From Chitinophagaceae bacterium (lineage in GTDB: Bacteria > Bacteroidota > Bacteroidia > Chitinophagales > UBA10324), in assembly GCA_023251195.1 (NCBI GenBank), contig JAHEZG010000036.1, forward strand, positions 10,941 through 18,456: 7,516 bases of DNA, given 5' to 3'. A model generated the notes under the pieces. The model saw only the letters and a program-made list of their open reading frames with translations, did no database searches and was not told the origin of the DNA. Positions 1 to 5,805 of the stretch are shown one piece after another. Both the position numbers and the translations under genes were made by a program. Each line of letters starts with the position of its first letter. Within the stretch, counting starts at the first letter, position 1.

Positions 1-413
1 TTGCATTGTATGAGGTGATGAAAGCAAAACATGAAAATGCACTGGTGCTTGGATTAGGCGGTGCCGCGCGCGCGGTGAAATATCTTTTGAAAAAATCAGG
101 AATCAATTTTAAATCAGTGGTGCGCGATAAATCGAAAGGAGATTTATTGTGGAGTGAATTGACTGAAAAAATAATTTCAGAAAATTCATTAATCATTAAC
201 TGCACTCCGCTCGGAATGTTTCCGAATGAAAAATCTTTTCCGCCAATTCCATATTCGGCAATTACTGAAAATCATTTGTTGTTCGATCTGGTTTACAATC
301 CTTCTGAAACTCTGTTTATGAAAAACGGAAAGGACAGGGGCGCAACAGTTTCAAATGGTTTACGCATGCTGGAATTGCAGGCAGATAAGAGTTGGGAGAT
401 TTGGAATGAATAA
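1..413 (+). CDS. aroE: Shikimate dehydrogenase, C-terminal part (5' end outside window)
   Basis: This is the NADP-binding C-terminal half of shikimate dehydrogenase, which reduces 3-dehydroshikimate to shikimate in cytosolic aromatic amino-acid synthesis. The reading frame is open from the left edge (codons begin at base 3) and ends with TAA at 411-413, leaving about 136 residues of a protein that usually has about 245-280. A Rossmann glycine motif, GLGGAARAV, lies at 51-77. The family motif NCTPLGM begins at 198, FDLVYNPSET follows around 280-310, and the ending NGLRMLELQADKSW matches the family's conserved G-ML--QA---W tail. The N-terminal shikimate-binding domain is missing only because the window starts inside the gene. 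Nothing after the stop looks like a co-transcribed partner. The identification is firm; promoter and start lie outside the window. Confidence 0.95.
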   Translation, partial: ALYEVMKAKHENALVLGLGGAARAVKYLLKKSGINFKSVVRDKSKGDLLWSELTEKIISENSLIINCTPLGMFPNEKSFPPIPYSAITENHLLFDLVYNPSETLFMKNGKDRGATVSNGLRMLELQADKSWEIWNE

Positions 414-475
414 AATTTACTACGGAGAAACTGAGAACAAGGAAGTACTATGAGTTTTCTTTTCTTTTATAAATA

Positions 476-491
476 AATTACATCTGTAATT
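476..491. promoter_or_regulatory. Operator-like 16-bp inverted repeat upstream of rmuC
   Basis: AATTACAtcTGTAATT is a perfect 7-bp inverted repeat with a 2-base centre, in the 136-bp gap between aroE and rmuC, 59 bp before the rmuC start. The tiny centre suits a site for a dimeric DNA-binding protein better than an RNA hairpin. No regulator is identifiable here, and in AT-rich intergenic DNA a dyad of this size can arise by chance. Confidence 0.3.
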
Positions 492-549
492 CTTCAAGTT
501 CTTTTTGCCTCAGTGGTTTTAATTATCTTTAAACTCTAATTCACTTTTC

Positions 550-1848
550 ATGGAAATTCTTTTTTTACTTGTTGGTGTTGTTGCAGGGATTGCAATTGGA
601 TGGTTTTATTCTAAATCTGTTTCTTCAAAAAATATAAATGAACTGTTAACTGCAAAAGCTCTGGCCGAACAACAAGCCATTGAAGTTCGCTCACAATTGG
701 ACCAATTAAAATCGCAATTGAATCAAAGCACCGAAGAAGTATTGAGATTGAACAATAAATATTCAACAACACAAAACGAAAACGCAAATCTGAACCAGCG
801 ATTGAGCGAACAAAAAATTCAACTGGAAGAATTAAATCAGAAACTGAAAATTGAATTTGAAAACCTTGCCAATAAAATTCTGGAAGAGAAATCGCAAAAA
901 TTTACAGAGCAGAACAAAACAAATCTTGATATTATTTTAAATCCGTTGAAAGAAAGGATACAGGAGTTTGAAAAGAAAGTTGACTCCACTTATAAAGCCG
1001 AAGCTGCAGAACGAAATTCATTGAAAGGAGAAATAAAAAATTTATTTGAGCTCAGTCAGAAATTAAATAAAGAAGCAAGCAACCTGACCAATGCCTTAAA
1101 AGGACAAACAAAATTGCAAGGCAACTGGGGCGAAATGATTTTAGAAAGCATACTGGAAAAATCAGGATTGGTTAAAGGCCGCGAATATTTTACACAGGAA
1201 AGTTTTACCAATGAAGAAGGAAAAAGATTTCAGCCAGATGTGGTGGTGAAATTACCTGAAGAAAAAAGTGTAATCATTGACTCAAAAGTTTCACTCATCG
1301 CGTATGATTTGTATTGCGCTGCAGAAAATGATGATGACAGGAAAATGTATTTAACACAACACATTCAATCACTAAAAAATCACATGAAGGGATTGAGTGA
1401 AAAAAAATACCAGCAGTTGTATGAGTTGGATGGTTTGGATTATGTAATCATGTTCGTTCCAATTGAACCGGCATTCAACTTAGCAGTTTCAAACGAACAA
1501 AATTTGTGGAACGAAGCATTCGAACGGAACATTGTAATTGTAAGCACCTCGACATTATGGGCTGTGCTCAGAACAATCGCCAGTATCTGGAAGCAAGAAA
1601 AACAAAACAACAATTCACTGGAGATTGCACGATTGAGCGGTTCGCTTTACGATAAGTTTGTTGGTTTTACTGAAGACCTTGTTGACATCGGAAAAAAAAT
1701 AGACCAGAGCAAAGCCGGTTATGTGGAAGCCATGAAAAAATTATCGGAAGGAAACGGCAACCTCATTCGCACAACTGAAAAAATAAAAGAGCTCGGCGCC
1801 AAAGCATCAAAAAGTTTAAACACCGGATTGTTGCAGCGGTCGGAATAA
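550..1848 (+). CDS. rmuC: RmuC-family DNA recombination protein
   Basis: RmuC-family proteins limit inversions between short inverted repeats in E. coli; the biochemical activity is not established, but the core resembles PD-(D/E)XK nucleases. The 432-residue product, a normal family length, begins with a membrane anchor (residues 2-20) followed by a long Q/N/E/K/L-rich coiled coil (about 28-185). The conserved core starts at GNWGEM (191-196). It carries a PD at 229-230, a short spacer and IDSK at 243-246, giving the expected nuclease-like D and D-x-K residues, then MFVPIEPAF (301-309) and the family segment VSTSTLWAVLRTI (331-343). A helical tail follows. The ATG at 550 puts the hydrophobic segment at the extreme N-terminus, which supports this start; there is no Shine-Dalgarno sequence. 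A weak promoter-like pair (TTTG 504-507, TATCTTTA 524-531) has a 16-base spacer, shorter than usual. It is probably a single-gene unit, convergent with the next gene. Confidence 0.95.
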   Translation: MEILFLLVGVVAGIAIGWFYSKSVSSKNINELLTAKALAEQQAIEVRSQLDQLKSQLNQSTEEVLRLNNKYSTTQNENANLNQRLSEQKIQLEELNQKLKIEFENLANKILEEKSQKFTEQNKTNLDIILNPLKERIQEFEKKVDSTYKAEAAERNSLKGEIKNLFELSQKLNKEASNLTNALKGQTKLQGNWGEMILESILEKSGLVKGREYFTQESFTNEEGKRFQPDVVVKLPEEKSVIIDSKVSLIAYDLYCAAENDDDRKMYLTQHIQSLKNHMKGLSEKKYQQLYELDGLDYVIMFVPIEPAFNLAVSNEQNLWNEAFERNIVIVSTSTLWAVLRTIASIWKQEKQNNNSLEIARLSGSLYDKFVGFTEDLVDIGKKIDQSKAGYVEAMKKLSEGNGNLIRTTEKIKELGAKASKSLNTGLLQRSE

Positions 1849-1875
1849 TTTTATAAATTTTTTTACAAGCTTTAG

Positions 1876-1907
1876 CAAATAAAATATTCTTGTCAAATTT
1901 TTATTTG
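1876..1907. terminator. Candidate bidirectional AT-rich terminator between convergent genes
   Basis: CAAATAAAA (1876-1884) and TTTTATTTG (1899-1907) form a perfect 9-bp inverted repeat around a 14-base loop, between the rmuC stop (1848) and the stop of the minus-strand peptidase (1959). Each arm supplies a U-rich run to one strand, so it could end transcripts from both sides. The stem is almost entirely A-T and weak, so the call rests mainly on its position between convergent genes. Confidence 0.35.
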
Positions 1908-1958
1908 TATCAGTAAACAAAATCAATTGTGCCGGTCTATTAATTTGTTGTATCGTGA

Positions 1959-3653
1959 TTAAAGCGCTGAATCATTAATTCCACTCAGCCAGTTCTTCGC
2001 TTCACCCATTACTTCCTGCATTGTATTTTCTTCAAACGGTGATTTTAATCCTGCGAGTTCTACCAGTTTTAAAAACGACATGCTTCCACCAGCATCGCAA
2101 AGTGTGATATAATCTTTCATTGCAACAGAAAGATTCTCTCTGGATTTTTTCCAGAACTGAAAGGCACAGATTTGTGCCAGCGTGTAATCAATGTAATAAA
2201 ACGGCGAACGATAAATGTGCATTTGCCGTTGCCAGAAACCGCCGCCTTCTAAATATTCATTGCCATCATAATCGCGAAGCGGTAAATATTTTTTTTCAAT
2301 GTTTCGCCACGCAGTATTTCGTTCAGCAGGAGTTGCATCGGGATTTGCATAAATGAAATGCTGGAACTCATCAACCGCTACGCCATACGGAATAAACATT
2401 AGCGCGTGTGTGAGATGTGCGTACTTGTACTTATCGGTTTGTGCGCCAAAATATTTTTGCATCCACGGCCAGGTGATAAATTCCATACTCATGCTGTGAA
2501 TTTCACATGCTTCCAGAGTAGGAGAGAGGTATTCATCTACAGTGAGATTGCGACTGCGGAAAGCCTGAAAAGCATGACCTGCTTCGTGAGTCAGCACATC
2601 AATGTCGTGCGATGTGCCGTTGAAATTGCTGAAGATGTATGGCGCTTTGTATGATGAAAGATAAGTGCAATATCCACCACCGGCTTTGTTTGGTTTGTTC
2701 ACCAGATCCATCAATTCATATTCGAGCATGAAATGAAAAAACTCTCCGGTTTCTTTTGATAGTTCATCATACATAATTGTTGCGTGATTCACAATCCAAT
2801 CCGGATCGCCTTCGGGTTTTGCATTTCCATTCAGGAAATCTATTCCTTCATCATAATATTTTAATGCTGGTAATGAAAGTCTTTTGCTTTGTTGAGTTTT
2901 TAATTGAGTGGCGAGCGGCACTAAATGTTTTAGCACATTTTCACGAAATGCTTCCACCATTGTTTGATTGTAATCAACGCGCTGCATGCGGCCATAACCA
3001 AGTCCGATAAAATTTTTGTAGCCAAGTTTCAAAGCCATGCCATGACGAAGTTTTACCAGTTCGTCAAATATTTCATCAAGGCGATTGTGATTTTCTGAAA
3101 ACCAATTGTCACTTTTTTCGTGCGCTTCTTTTCGTGTGGCTCTGTCGGGTGAAAGTTTAAATGGAGTAAGTCCGCTGAGGTTGTAGGTGTTTCCACGGAA
3201 TTCAATTTTAGCCGATGCTAACAGTTTGGTGTATTCGGTTGTGAGTTGATTTTCCTTTTGCAGGTCTTCAATAATTTCAGGAGAAAAAGTTTTGATGCTT
3301 AACTCAGCCAGCATAAATAATTGTTTGCCATAAATTTTTTCCAACTCAGTTCGTTGTTTCGATTCAATGAGCGCTTTGTAAAACTGCATGACAATATCAC
3401 GATACATCGGTTCATTCTCATCCATGAACTCCTGTTCTTTTTCATAAAACTCATCCGTGGTATTCACACTGTTTCGGATGGAAACTAAGGTCATTGCAGT
3501 ATCGAAACTGCGGCGGCGATTGTATATCTCCGTAAATATTTTTTGCAATTCTTCAACATCATTGGCTGATTGAAAAGATTGAATGAGTTGCTGAAATTCT
3601 TTTTTGAATTGTGCGAAGTCGGGGCGCGAGTAAGGAAACTCTGAAAATTTCAT
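1959..3653 (-). CDS. M3-family zinc oligoendopeptidase (PepF/thimet-like)
   Basis: This is a cytosolic zinc metallopeptidase expected to cleave short peptides, for example products of protein turnover. The 564-residue protein is the usual length for the shorter M3 oligoendopeptidase group. The zinc site is HEAGH (residues 356-360). The likely third zinc ligand is Glu384 in LEACEIHSMSMEF, 28 residues after the first His, in line with M3 spacing. Near the C-terminus, HIYRSPFYYIDY (479-490) supplies the family's His and Tyr residues that bind substrate and stabilise the transition state. The N-terminal 200 residues are helical and charged, as expected for the lid domain. There is no signal peptide. 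The start ATG (complement of 3651-3653) gives an N-terminus MKFSEFPYSR; no Shine-Dalgarno sequence or clear TAnnTTTG box precedes it. It is transcribed alone, divergent from the secreted protein at 3877. The substrate is unknown. Confidence 0.95.
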   Translation of the reverse strand: MKFSEFPYSRPDFAQFKKEFQQLIQSFQSANDVEELQKIFTEIYNRRRSFDTAMTLVSIRNSVNTTDEFYEKEQEFMDENEPMYRDIVMQFYKALIESKQRTELEKIYGKQLFMLAELSIKTFSPEIIEDLQKENQLTTEYTKLLASAKIEFRGNTYNLSGLTPFKLSPDRATRKEAHEKSDNWFSENHNRLDEIFDELVKLRHGMALKLGYKNFIGLGYGRMQRVDYNQTMVEAFRENVLKHLVPLATQLKTQQSKRLSLPALKYYDEGIDFLNGNAKPEGDPDWIVNHATIMYDELSKETGEFFHFMLEYELMDLVNKPNKAGGGYCTYLSSYKAPYIFSNFNGTSHDIDVLTHEAGHAFQAFRSRNLTVDEYLSPTLEACEIHSMSMEFITWPWMQKYFGAQTDKYKYAHLTHALMFIPYGVAVDEFQHFIYANPDATPAERNTAWRNIEKKYLPLRDYDGNEYLEGGGFWQRQMHIYRSPFYYIDYTLAQICAFQFWKKSRENLSVAMKDYITLCDAGGSMSFLKLVELAGLKSPFEENTMQEVMGEAKNWLSGINDSAL

Positions 3654-3681
3654 TCGGTGTTTTTTTGTAGGGCGTGAATGT

Positions 3682-3713
3682 ATAATTTGATGATTTGGTT
3701 ATTTGATAATTTG
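3682..3713. repeat. Four-copy 8-bp degenerate tandem repeat (NNNATTTG)
   Basis: Four consecutive 8-mers, ATAATTTG, ATGATTTG, GTTATTTG and ATAATTTG, lie without gaps in the divergent intergenic region, 29-60 bp upstream of the peptidase start. All share ATTTG; only the first three bases vary. Each copy contains TTTG on the plus strand, the same tetramer as the Bacteroidota -33 element, but no matching -7 box is correctly placed for these copies. It may be a simple-sequence expansion or a binding-site array. Confidence 0.6.
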
Positions 3714-3759
3714 CAGATGAAATACTCACGCTGAATTAATGAGTGAACAGAAAATGCAA

Positions 3760-3839
3760 AACCACTGAGGCACAGAGAGCACAGAGGAACACGGAGCGCT
3801 AACTCTGTGCATCTCCGTGAACTCCATATCTCTGTGGTT
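3760..3839. repeat. 80-bp imperfect palindromic repeat built from CACAGAG-type units
   Basis: The outer arms AACCACTGAG (3760-3769) and CTCTGTGGTT (3830-3839) pair with one mismatch. Inside, GCACAGAG occurs twice in tandem (3770-3777, 3779-3786), followed by CACGGAG (3790-3796). On the other side lie CTCTGTGC (3803-3810), complementary to either GCACAGAG copy, and CTCCGTG (3813-3819), complementary to CACGGAG. The element is therefore a set of related short units in opposite orientation rather than one simple hairpin. From memory, sequences of this ACCACAGAGGCACAGAG kind are scattered between genes in many bacterial genomes; I see only one copy in this window, so dispersal is not shown here. 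It does not look like coding DNA. Confidence 0.7.
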
Positions 3840-3860
3840 AACTGCTGATGATTAACTTTG
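3831..3860 (+). promoter_or_regulatory. Bacteroidota-type promoter for the secreted protein at 3877
   Basis: TAACTTTG (3853-3860) is an exact match to the Bacteroidota -7 box TAnnTTTG. TCTG at 3831-3834 is a 3-of-4 match to the -33 TTTG, with an 18-base spacer. Transcription would begin near 3866, giving a leader of only about 11 bases before the ATG at 3877. The -33 element lies in the right arm of the palindromic repeat ending at 3839. Confidence 0.5.
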
Positions 3861-3876
3861 TTGTTACACTCATGCA

Positions 3877-4959
3877 ATGCCAAAACAATTTCTGTTGTTA
3901 ATTTTTATTTCTCTTATCTTTTTTATCAGAACAGAAAAATGTTTTGCGCAGATTGAGATTCAGAATCCTTCGTTTGAAGGGACAGCGCAACCCGATGTTG
4001 TTCCTTATCCTTGGCAAATTTGTTCCCCTTCCCCTGATACTGATCCTTGCAATCTTTTTCCTCAGACTTTTAATTTACCTGCAAGTGATGGTGATACTTA
4101 TTGTGGAATGGGTGTTTATTCTCCTCCTAATAATTACTATGAAGAAGTTTCTCAAAAATTAATTTGCAGTTTAGTAAAAGGGGCTGTTCATCAATTAAAT
4201 ATTGACCTTGCTTATATTCAATTAAATGGAACATTCACAGGTGGGCAGTTAAGAATTTATGGAGGGTTTGATGTTTATGATAAAGCCCAATTGTTATGGC
4301 AATCTTCGGTTTTAAATACTTTCTGGCAAACTTATAATGCGGAGTTTATTCCAAATGAAAATTACAATTACATCATTCTTTCTCCATACATAGCAGGGCA
4401 ATATCAATTCAGTTATATAGCGGCAGATAATATGTCGCCCACAATTCAGGTTGATGGTAATGCCCACAGAGTTTTGGCTCAAGCAAGTTCTATTAATATT
4501 TATAATGGAGAGTGCATTCAGTTATCAGCTCATGTATTGGGTACTGATGCAGTGAATGCTACTTGGTCATCAATTCCATTGGGTTGGTTTTATTCTACCG
4601 TTTTAAACCCAGGAACTGTTTGTCCGACGCAAGACATGAAATACATTTTAACCATTACGGACACTTGCGGTTTAACAAGTACCGATACAGCTGCTGTTAA
4701 AGTGGAAGAACGAATTCCTTATATCATTCCGAGTATCTTAAGACCAATAACTGTTACAGGAGAAGATAAATTTTACATATCCGGTTTGTCTGTTAATTCA
4801 GAATTGAGTATTTACAATATTCTCGGTCAACAACTGTTTCATTCATCAGATTATAAAAATGATTTCAGTGTATCACAACTTCCTGCATCATTGTATTTCT
4901 ATCAACTGAAAACATCAGATGAAAATAATTATGAAGGAAAGTTTGAAGTGGTGAGGTAG
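3877..4959 (+). CDS. Secreted multidomain protein with C-terminal T9SS sorting domain
   Basis: This is an exported protein predicted to cross the outer membrane through the type IX secretion system and be released or attached to the surface. Residues 1-24 form a signal peptide with a cleavage site at CFA|Q. Residues 26-185 begin with IQNPSFEG and look like a beta-rich jelly-roll or carbohydrate-binding-type domain; the cysteines at 49, 58, 76 and 97 could pair. Residues 205-277, with cysteines at 213, 249 and 264, resemble an Ig/PKD-like module (MKYILTITDTCGLTSTDTAAV). Residues 280-360 are the sorting domain: FYISGL, then LSIYNILGQQLFHSSDYKND, LYFYQL, and the ending GKFEVVR. This resembles the gliding-motility-associated (type B, CHU_C-like) domain more than type A, as it lacks the PNP motif. 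It is 360 residues long, short for such proteins. The ATG at 3877 gives a proper signal peptide; the ATG at 3872 is out of frame. No enzymatic motif is visible, so the role may be adhesion or binding. Confidence 0.85.
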   Translation: MPKQFLLLIFISLIFFIRTEKCFAQIEIQNPSFEGTAQPDVVPYPWQICSPSPDTDPCNLFPQTFNLPASDGDTYCGMGVYSPPNNYYEEVSQKLICSLVKGAVHQLNIDLAYIQLNGTFTGGQLRIYGGFDVYDKAQLLWQSSVLNTFWQTYNAEFIPNENYNYIILSPYIAGQYQFSYIAADNMSPTIQVDGNAHRVLAQASSINIYNGECIQLSAHVLGTDAVNATWSSIPLGWFYSTVLNPGTVCPTQDMKYILTITDTCGLTSTDTAAVKVEERIPYIIPSILRPITVTGEDKFYISGLSVNSELSIYNILGQQLFHSSDYKNDFSVSQLPASLYFYQLKTSDENNYEGKFEVVR

Positions 4960-4987
4960 AGTCACTAAAAAATTTACAACTGCTGAT

Positions 4988-4995
4988 TACTTTTG
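4988..4995 (+). promoter_or_regulatory. -7 promoter box immediately before the zeta-like kinase gene
   Basis: TACTTTTG matches TAnnTTTG exactly and ends 7 bases before the ATG at 5003. Transcription would then start at about 5000-5003, giving a leaderless or nearly leaderless mRNA. I see no TTTG at the normal -33 distance (around 4965-4968 the sequence is CTAA), so the site is incomplete and could be fortuitous. If it is not used, the kinase would depend on read-through from the gene ending at 4959. Confidence 0.4.
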
Positions 4996-5002
4996 ATTTG
5001 AA

Positions 5003-5575
5003 ATGCCAACTCTCTACATAATAGCAGGACCTAATGGCGCGGGTAAAACCACTTCCGCAAATATTCTGTTGCCGAATAAATTAGATACGATTGAATTTGT
5101 GAACGCAGATTATATCGCCAAAGGAATTTCACCATTCAATCCGTCTTCAGTTGACCGACTTGCAGCGCGTGTTATGATACAGCGTATAAATGAATTACGG
5201 AAGGAACTAAAATCTTTTGCCATTGAAACCACACTCACTACAAAATCTTATGCTTCATTGTTTAATTCAATGCAACAGGAAGAATATACTATTGTTCTGA
5301 TTTTTTTGTGGCTCGAAAATGTTGAGTTGTGTATTCAAAGAGTTGCTGCGCGGGTGAAAGAAGGTGGCCATAACATTCCTGAAGATGTAATCAGAAGAAG
5401 ATATTCAAAAGGAATTTCCAATCTTGAAAAAATATTTATTCCGATTGCAGACTCGTGGCAGATTTATGATAATACGAATGGAGAATTACAACCTGTAGCA
5501 GAAGGAGGAAAAAGAATTGCTACTTTAGTTTTTAACAATGAAATTTGTAAAACCATTTTGAAACAGTTAAAATAA
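5003..5575 (+). CDS. Zeta-toxin-like P-loop kinase (COG4185 type)
   Basis: This is a 190-residue P-loop NTPase of the zeta toxin/COG4185 group. Classical zeta toxins phosphorylate UDP-N-acetylglucosamine and block peptidoglycan synthesis; for this subgroup the substrate is not known to me. Walker A is GPNGAGKTT (residues 9-17, Lys15). VNADYIAKGISPFNP (33-47) holds Asp36, in the place of the zeta catalytic Asp. AIETTL (73-78) holds Glu75, in the substrate-binding loop position. The motif RVKEGGHNIPEDVIRRRYSKGISNL (117-141) is the family signature, with Arg117 and Arg131-133 as candidate phosphate-contacting residues. No key residue appears missing, so the enzyme should be active. The ATG at 5003 is right because the P-loop strand LYIIAGP must begin within a few residues. 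The gene follows the T9SS gene by 43 bp and is followed after 1 base by a 54-residue protein, suggesting a toxin-antitoxin unit. Codon usage does not look different from its neighbours. Confidence 0.88.
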   Translation: MPTLYIIAGPNGAGKTTSANILLPNKLDTIEFVNADYIAKGISPFNPSSVDRLAARVMIQRINELRKELKSFAIETTLTTKSYASLFNSMQQEEYTIVLIFLWLENVELCIQRVAARVKEGGHNIPEDVIRRRYSKGISNLEKIFIPIADSWQIYDNTNGELQPVAEGGKRIATLVFNNEICKTILKQLK

Positions 5576-5576
5576 T

Positions 5577-5741
5577 ATGAGCGAATCAGAAAGTAAAAAA
5601 TTATTGGAGAAGATCAGAACTGCTTTATTTGAAATCGGAAAACAAATTCGTCTCGACCATAAATTAAAAGGTCAACCTATCGTTGTGTCAGATGGAAAAG
5701 GAGGTGTGAAATTTATTCAACCTGAAGACATAAAAGTTTAA
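5577..5741 (+). CDS. 54-residue partner of the zeta-like kinase, putative antitoxin
   Basis: This small gene starts 1 base after the kinase stop and encodes 54 residues. The N-terminal half is a charged amphipathic helix (SESKKLLEKIRTALFEIGKQ). The second half reads DHKLKGQPIVVSDGKGGVKF followed by IQPEDIKV. The pattern H-K-x-x-G-x-P-I-V-V-x-x-DGK-(2)-V-x-x-I-x-P-E-(D/E)-I resembles small proteins that, as I recall, commonly accompany COG4185 kinases. The tight spacing and lack of a ribosome binding site imply translational coupling to the kinase. Clear helix periodicity, a conserved-looking motif and an in-frame ATG through TAA support a real gene despite its size. It has no membrane segment, no signal peptide and no evident DNA-binding domain. 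Antitoxin function is inferred from position and motif only; an accessory subunit is the alternative. Confidence 0.75.
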   Translation: MSESESKKLLEKIRTALFEIGKQIRLDHKLKGQPIVVSDGKGGVKFIQPEDIKV

Positions 5742-5777
5742 TGTGGGAACTGCTTTAATTTCAGTATAAGTATTTTA

Positions 5778-5805
5778 TTCTTCACTCTTAGTTCTTCACT
5801 CCTTA
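5778..5805. repeat. Two-copy 14-bp direct repeat (TTCTTCACTC) at convergent gene ends
   Basis: TTCTTCACTCTTAG (5778-5791) is followed directly by TTCTTCACTCCTTA (5792-5805); the first ten bases are identical. It fills the end of the 61-bp gap between the small partner gene (stop 5741) and the methyltransferase (stop 5803-5805), so the second copy supplies that gene's stop codon. No terminator hairpin is visible in this gap for either direction. Confidence 0.6.

Noticed and set aside
406..453. 15-codon frame overlapping the end of aroE (MNKIYYGETENKEVL)
   Set aside because: It is too short, has no ribosome binding site or recognisable motif, and fits chance. No longer frame continues it, so it is not evidence for a decayed gene either.
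2120..3010. Plus-strand open frames of 77-82 codons inside the peptidase gene
   Set aside because: They lie opposite a well-supported M3 peptidase with an intact zinc site, and their translations are Cys/His/Phe-rich antisense shadows without any family features.
3682..3713. Promoter for the peptidase gene within the ATTTG array
   Set aside because: On the minus strand the array reads CAAAT repeats; no TAnnTTTG box in that orientation lies at a suitable distance from the ATG at 3653.
3760..3839. CRISPR-like array
   Set aside because: The repeated units are 7-9 bases, degenerate and in both orientations, without equal-length unique spacers and without cas genes nearby.
3650..3883. 77-codon minus-strand open frame upstream of the peptidase gene
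   Set aside because: It runs through the palindromic repeat and the promoter region, overlaps the peptidase start, and its product is a low-complexity mixture with no recognisable fold; it is a by-product of the repeat.
3944..4162. 72-codon hydrophobic plus-strand frame within the T9SS protein gene
   Set aside because: It is the alternate frame of T-rich codons, which produces leucine- and isoleucine-rich sequence by default; the main frame has a signal peptide and sorting domain.
5003..5575. Horizontal transfer or mobile element carrying the kinase
   Set aside because: There are no transposase, integrase, terminal repeats or attachment-like duplications around it, and its base composition and codon choice look like those of its neighbours.
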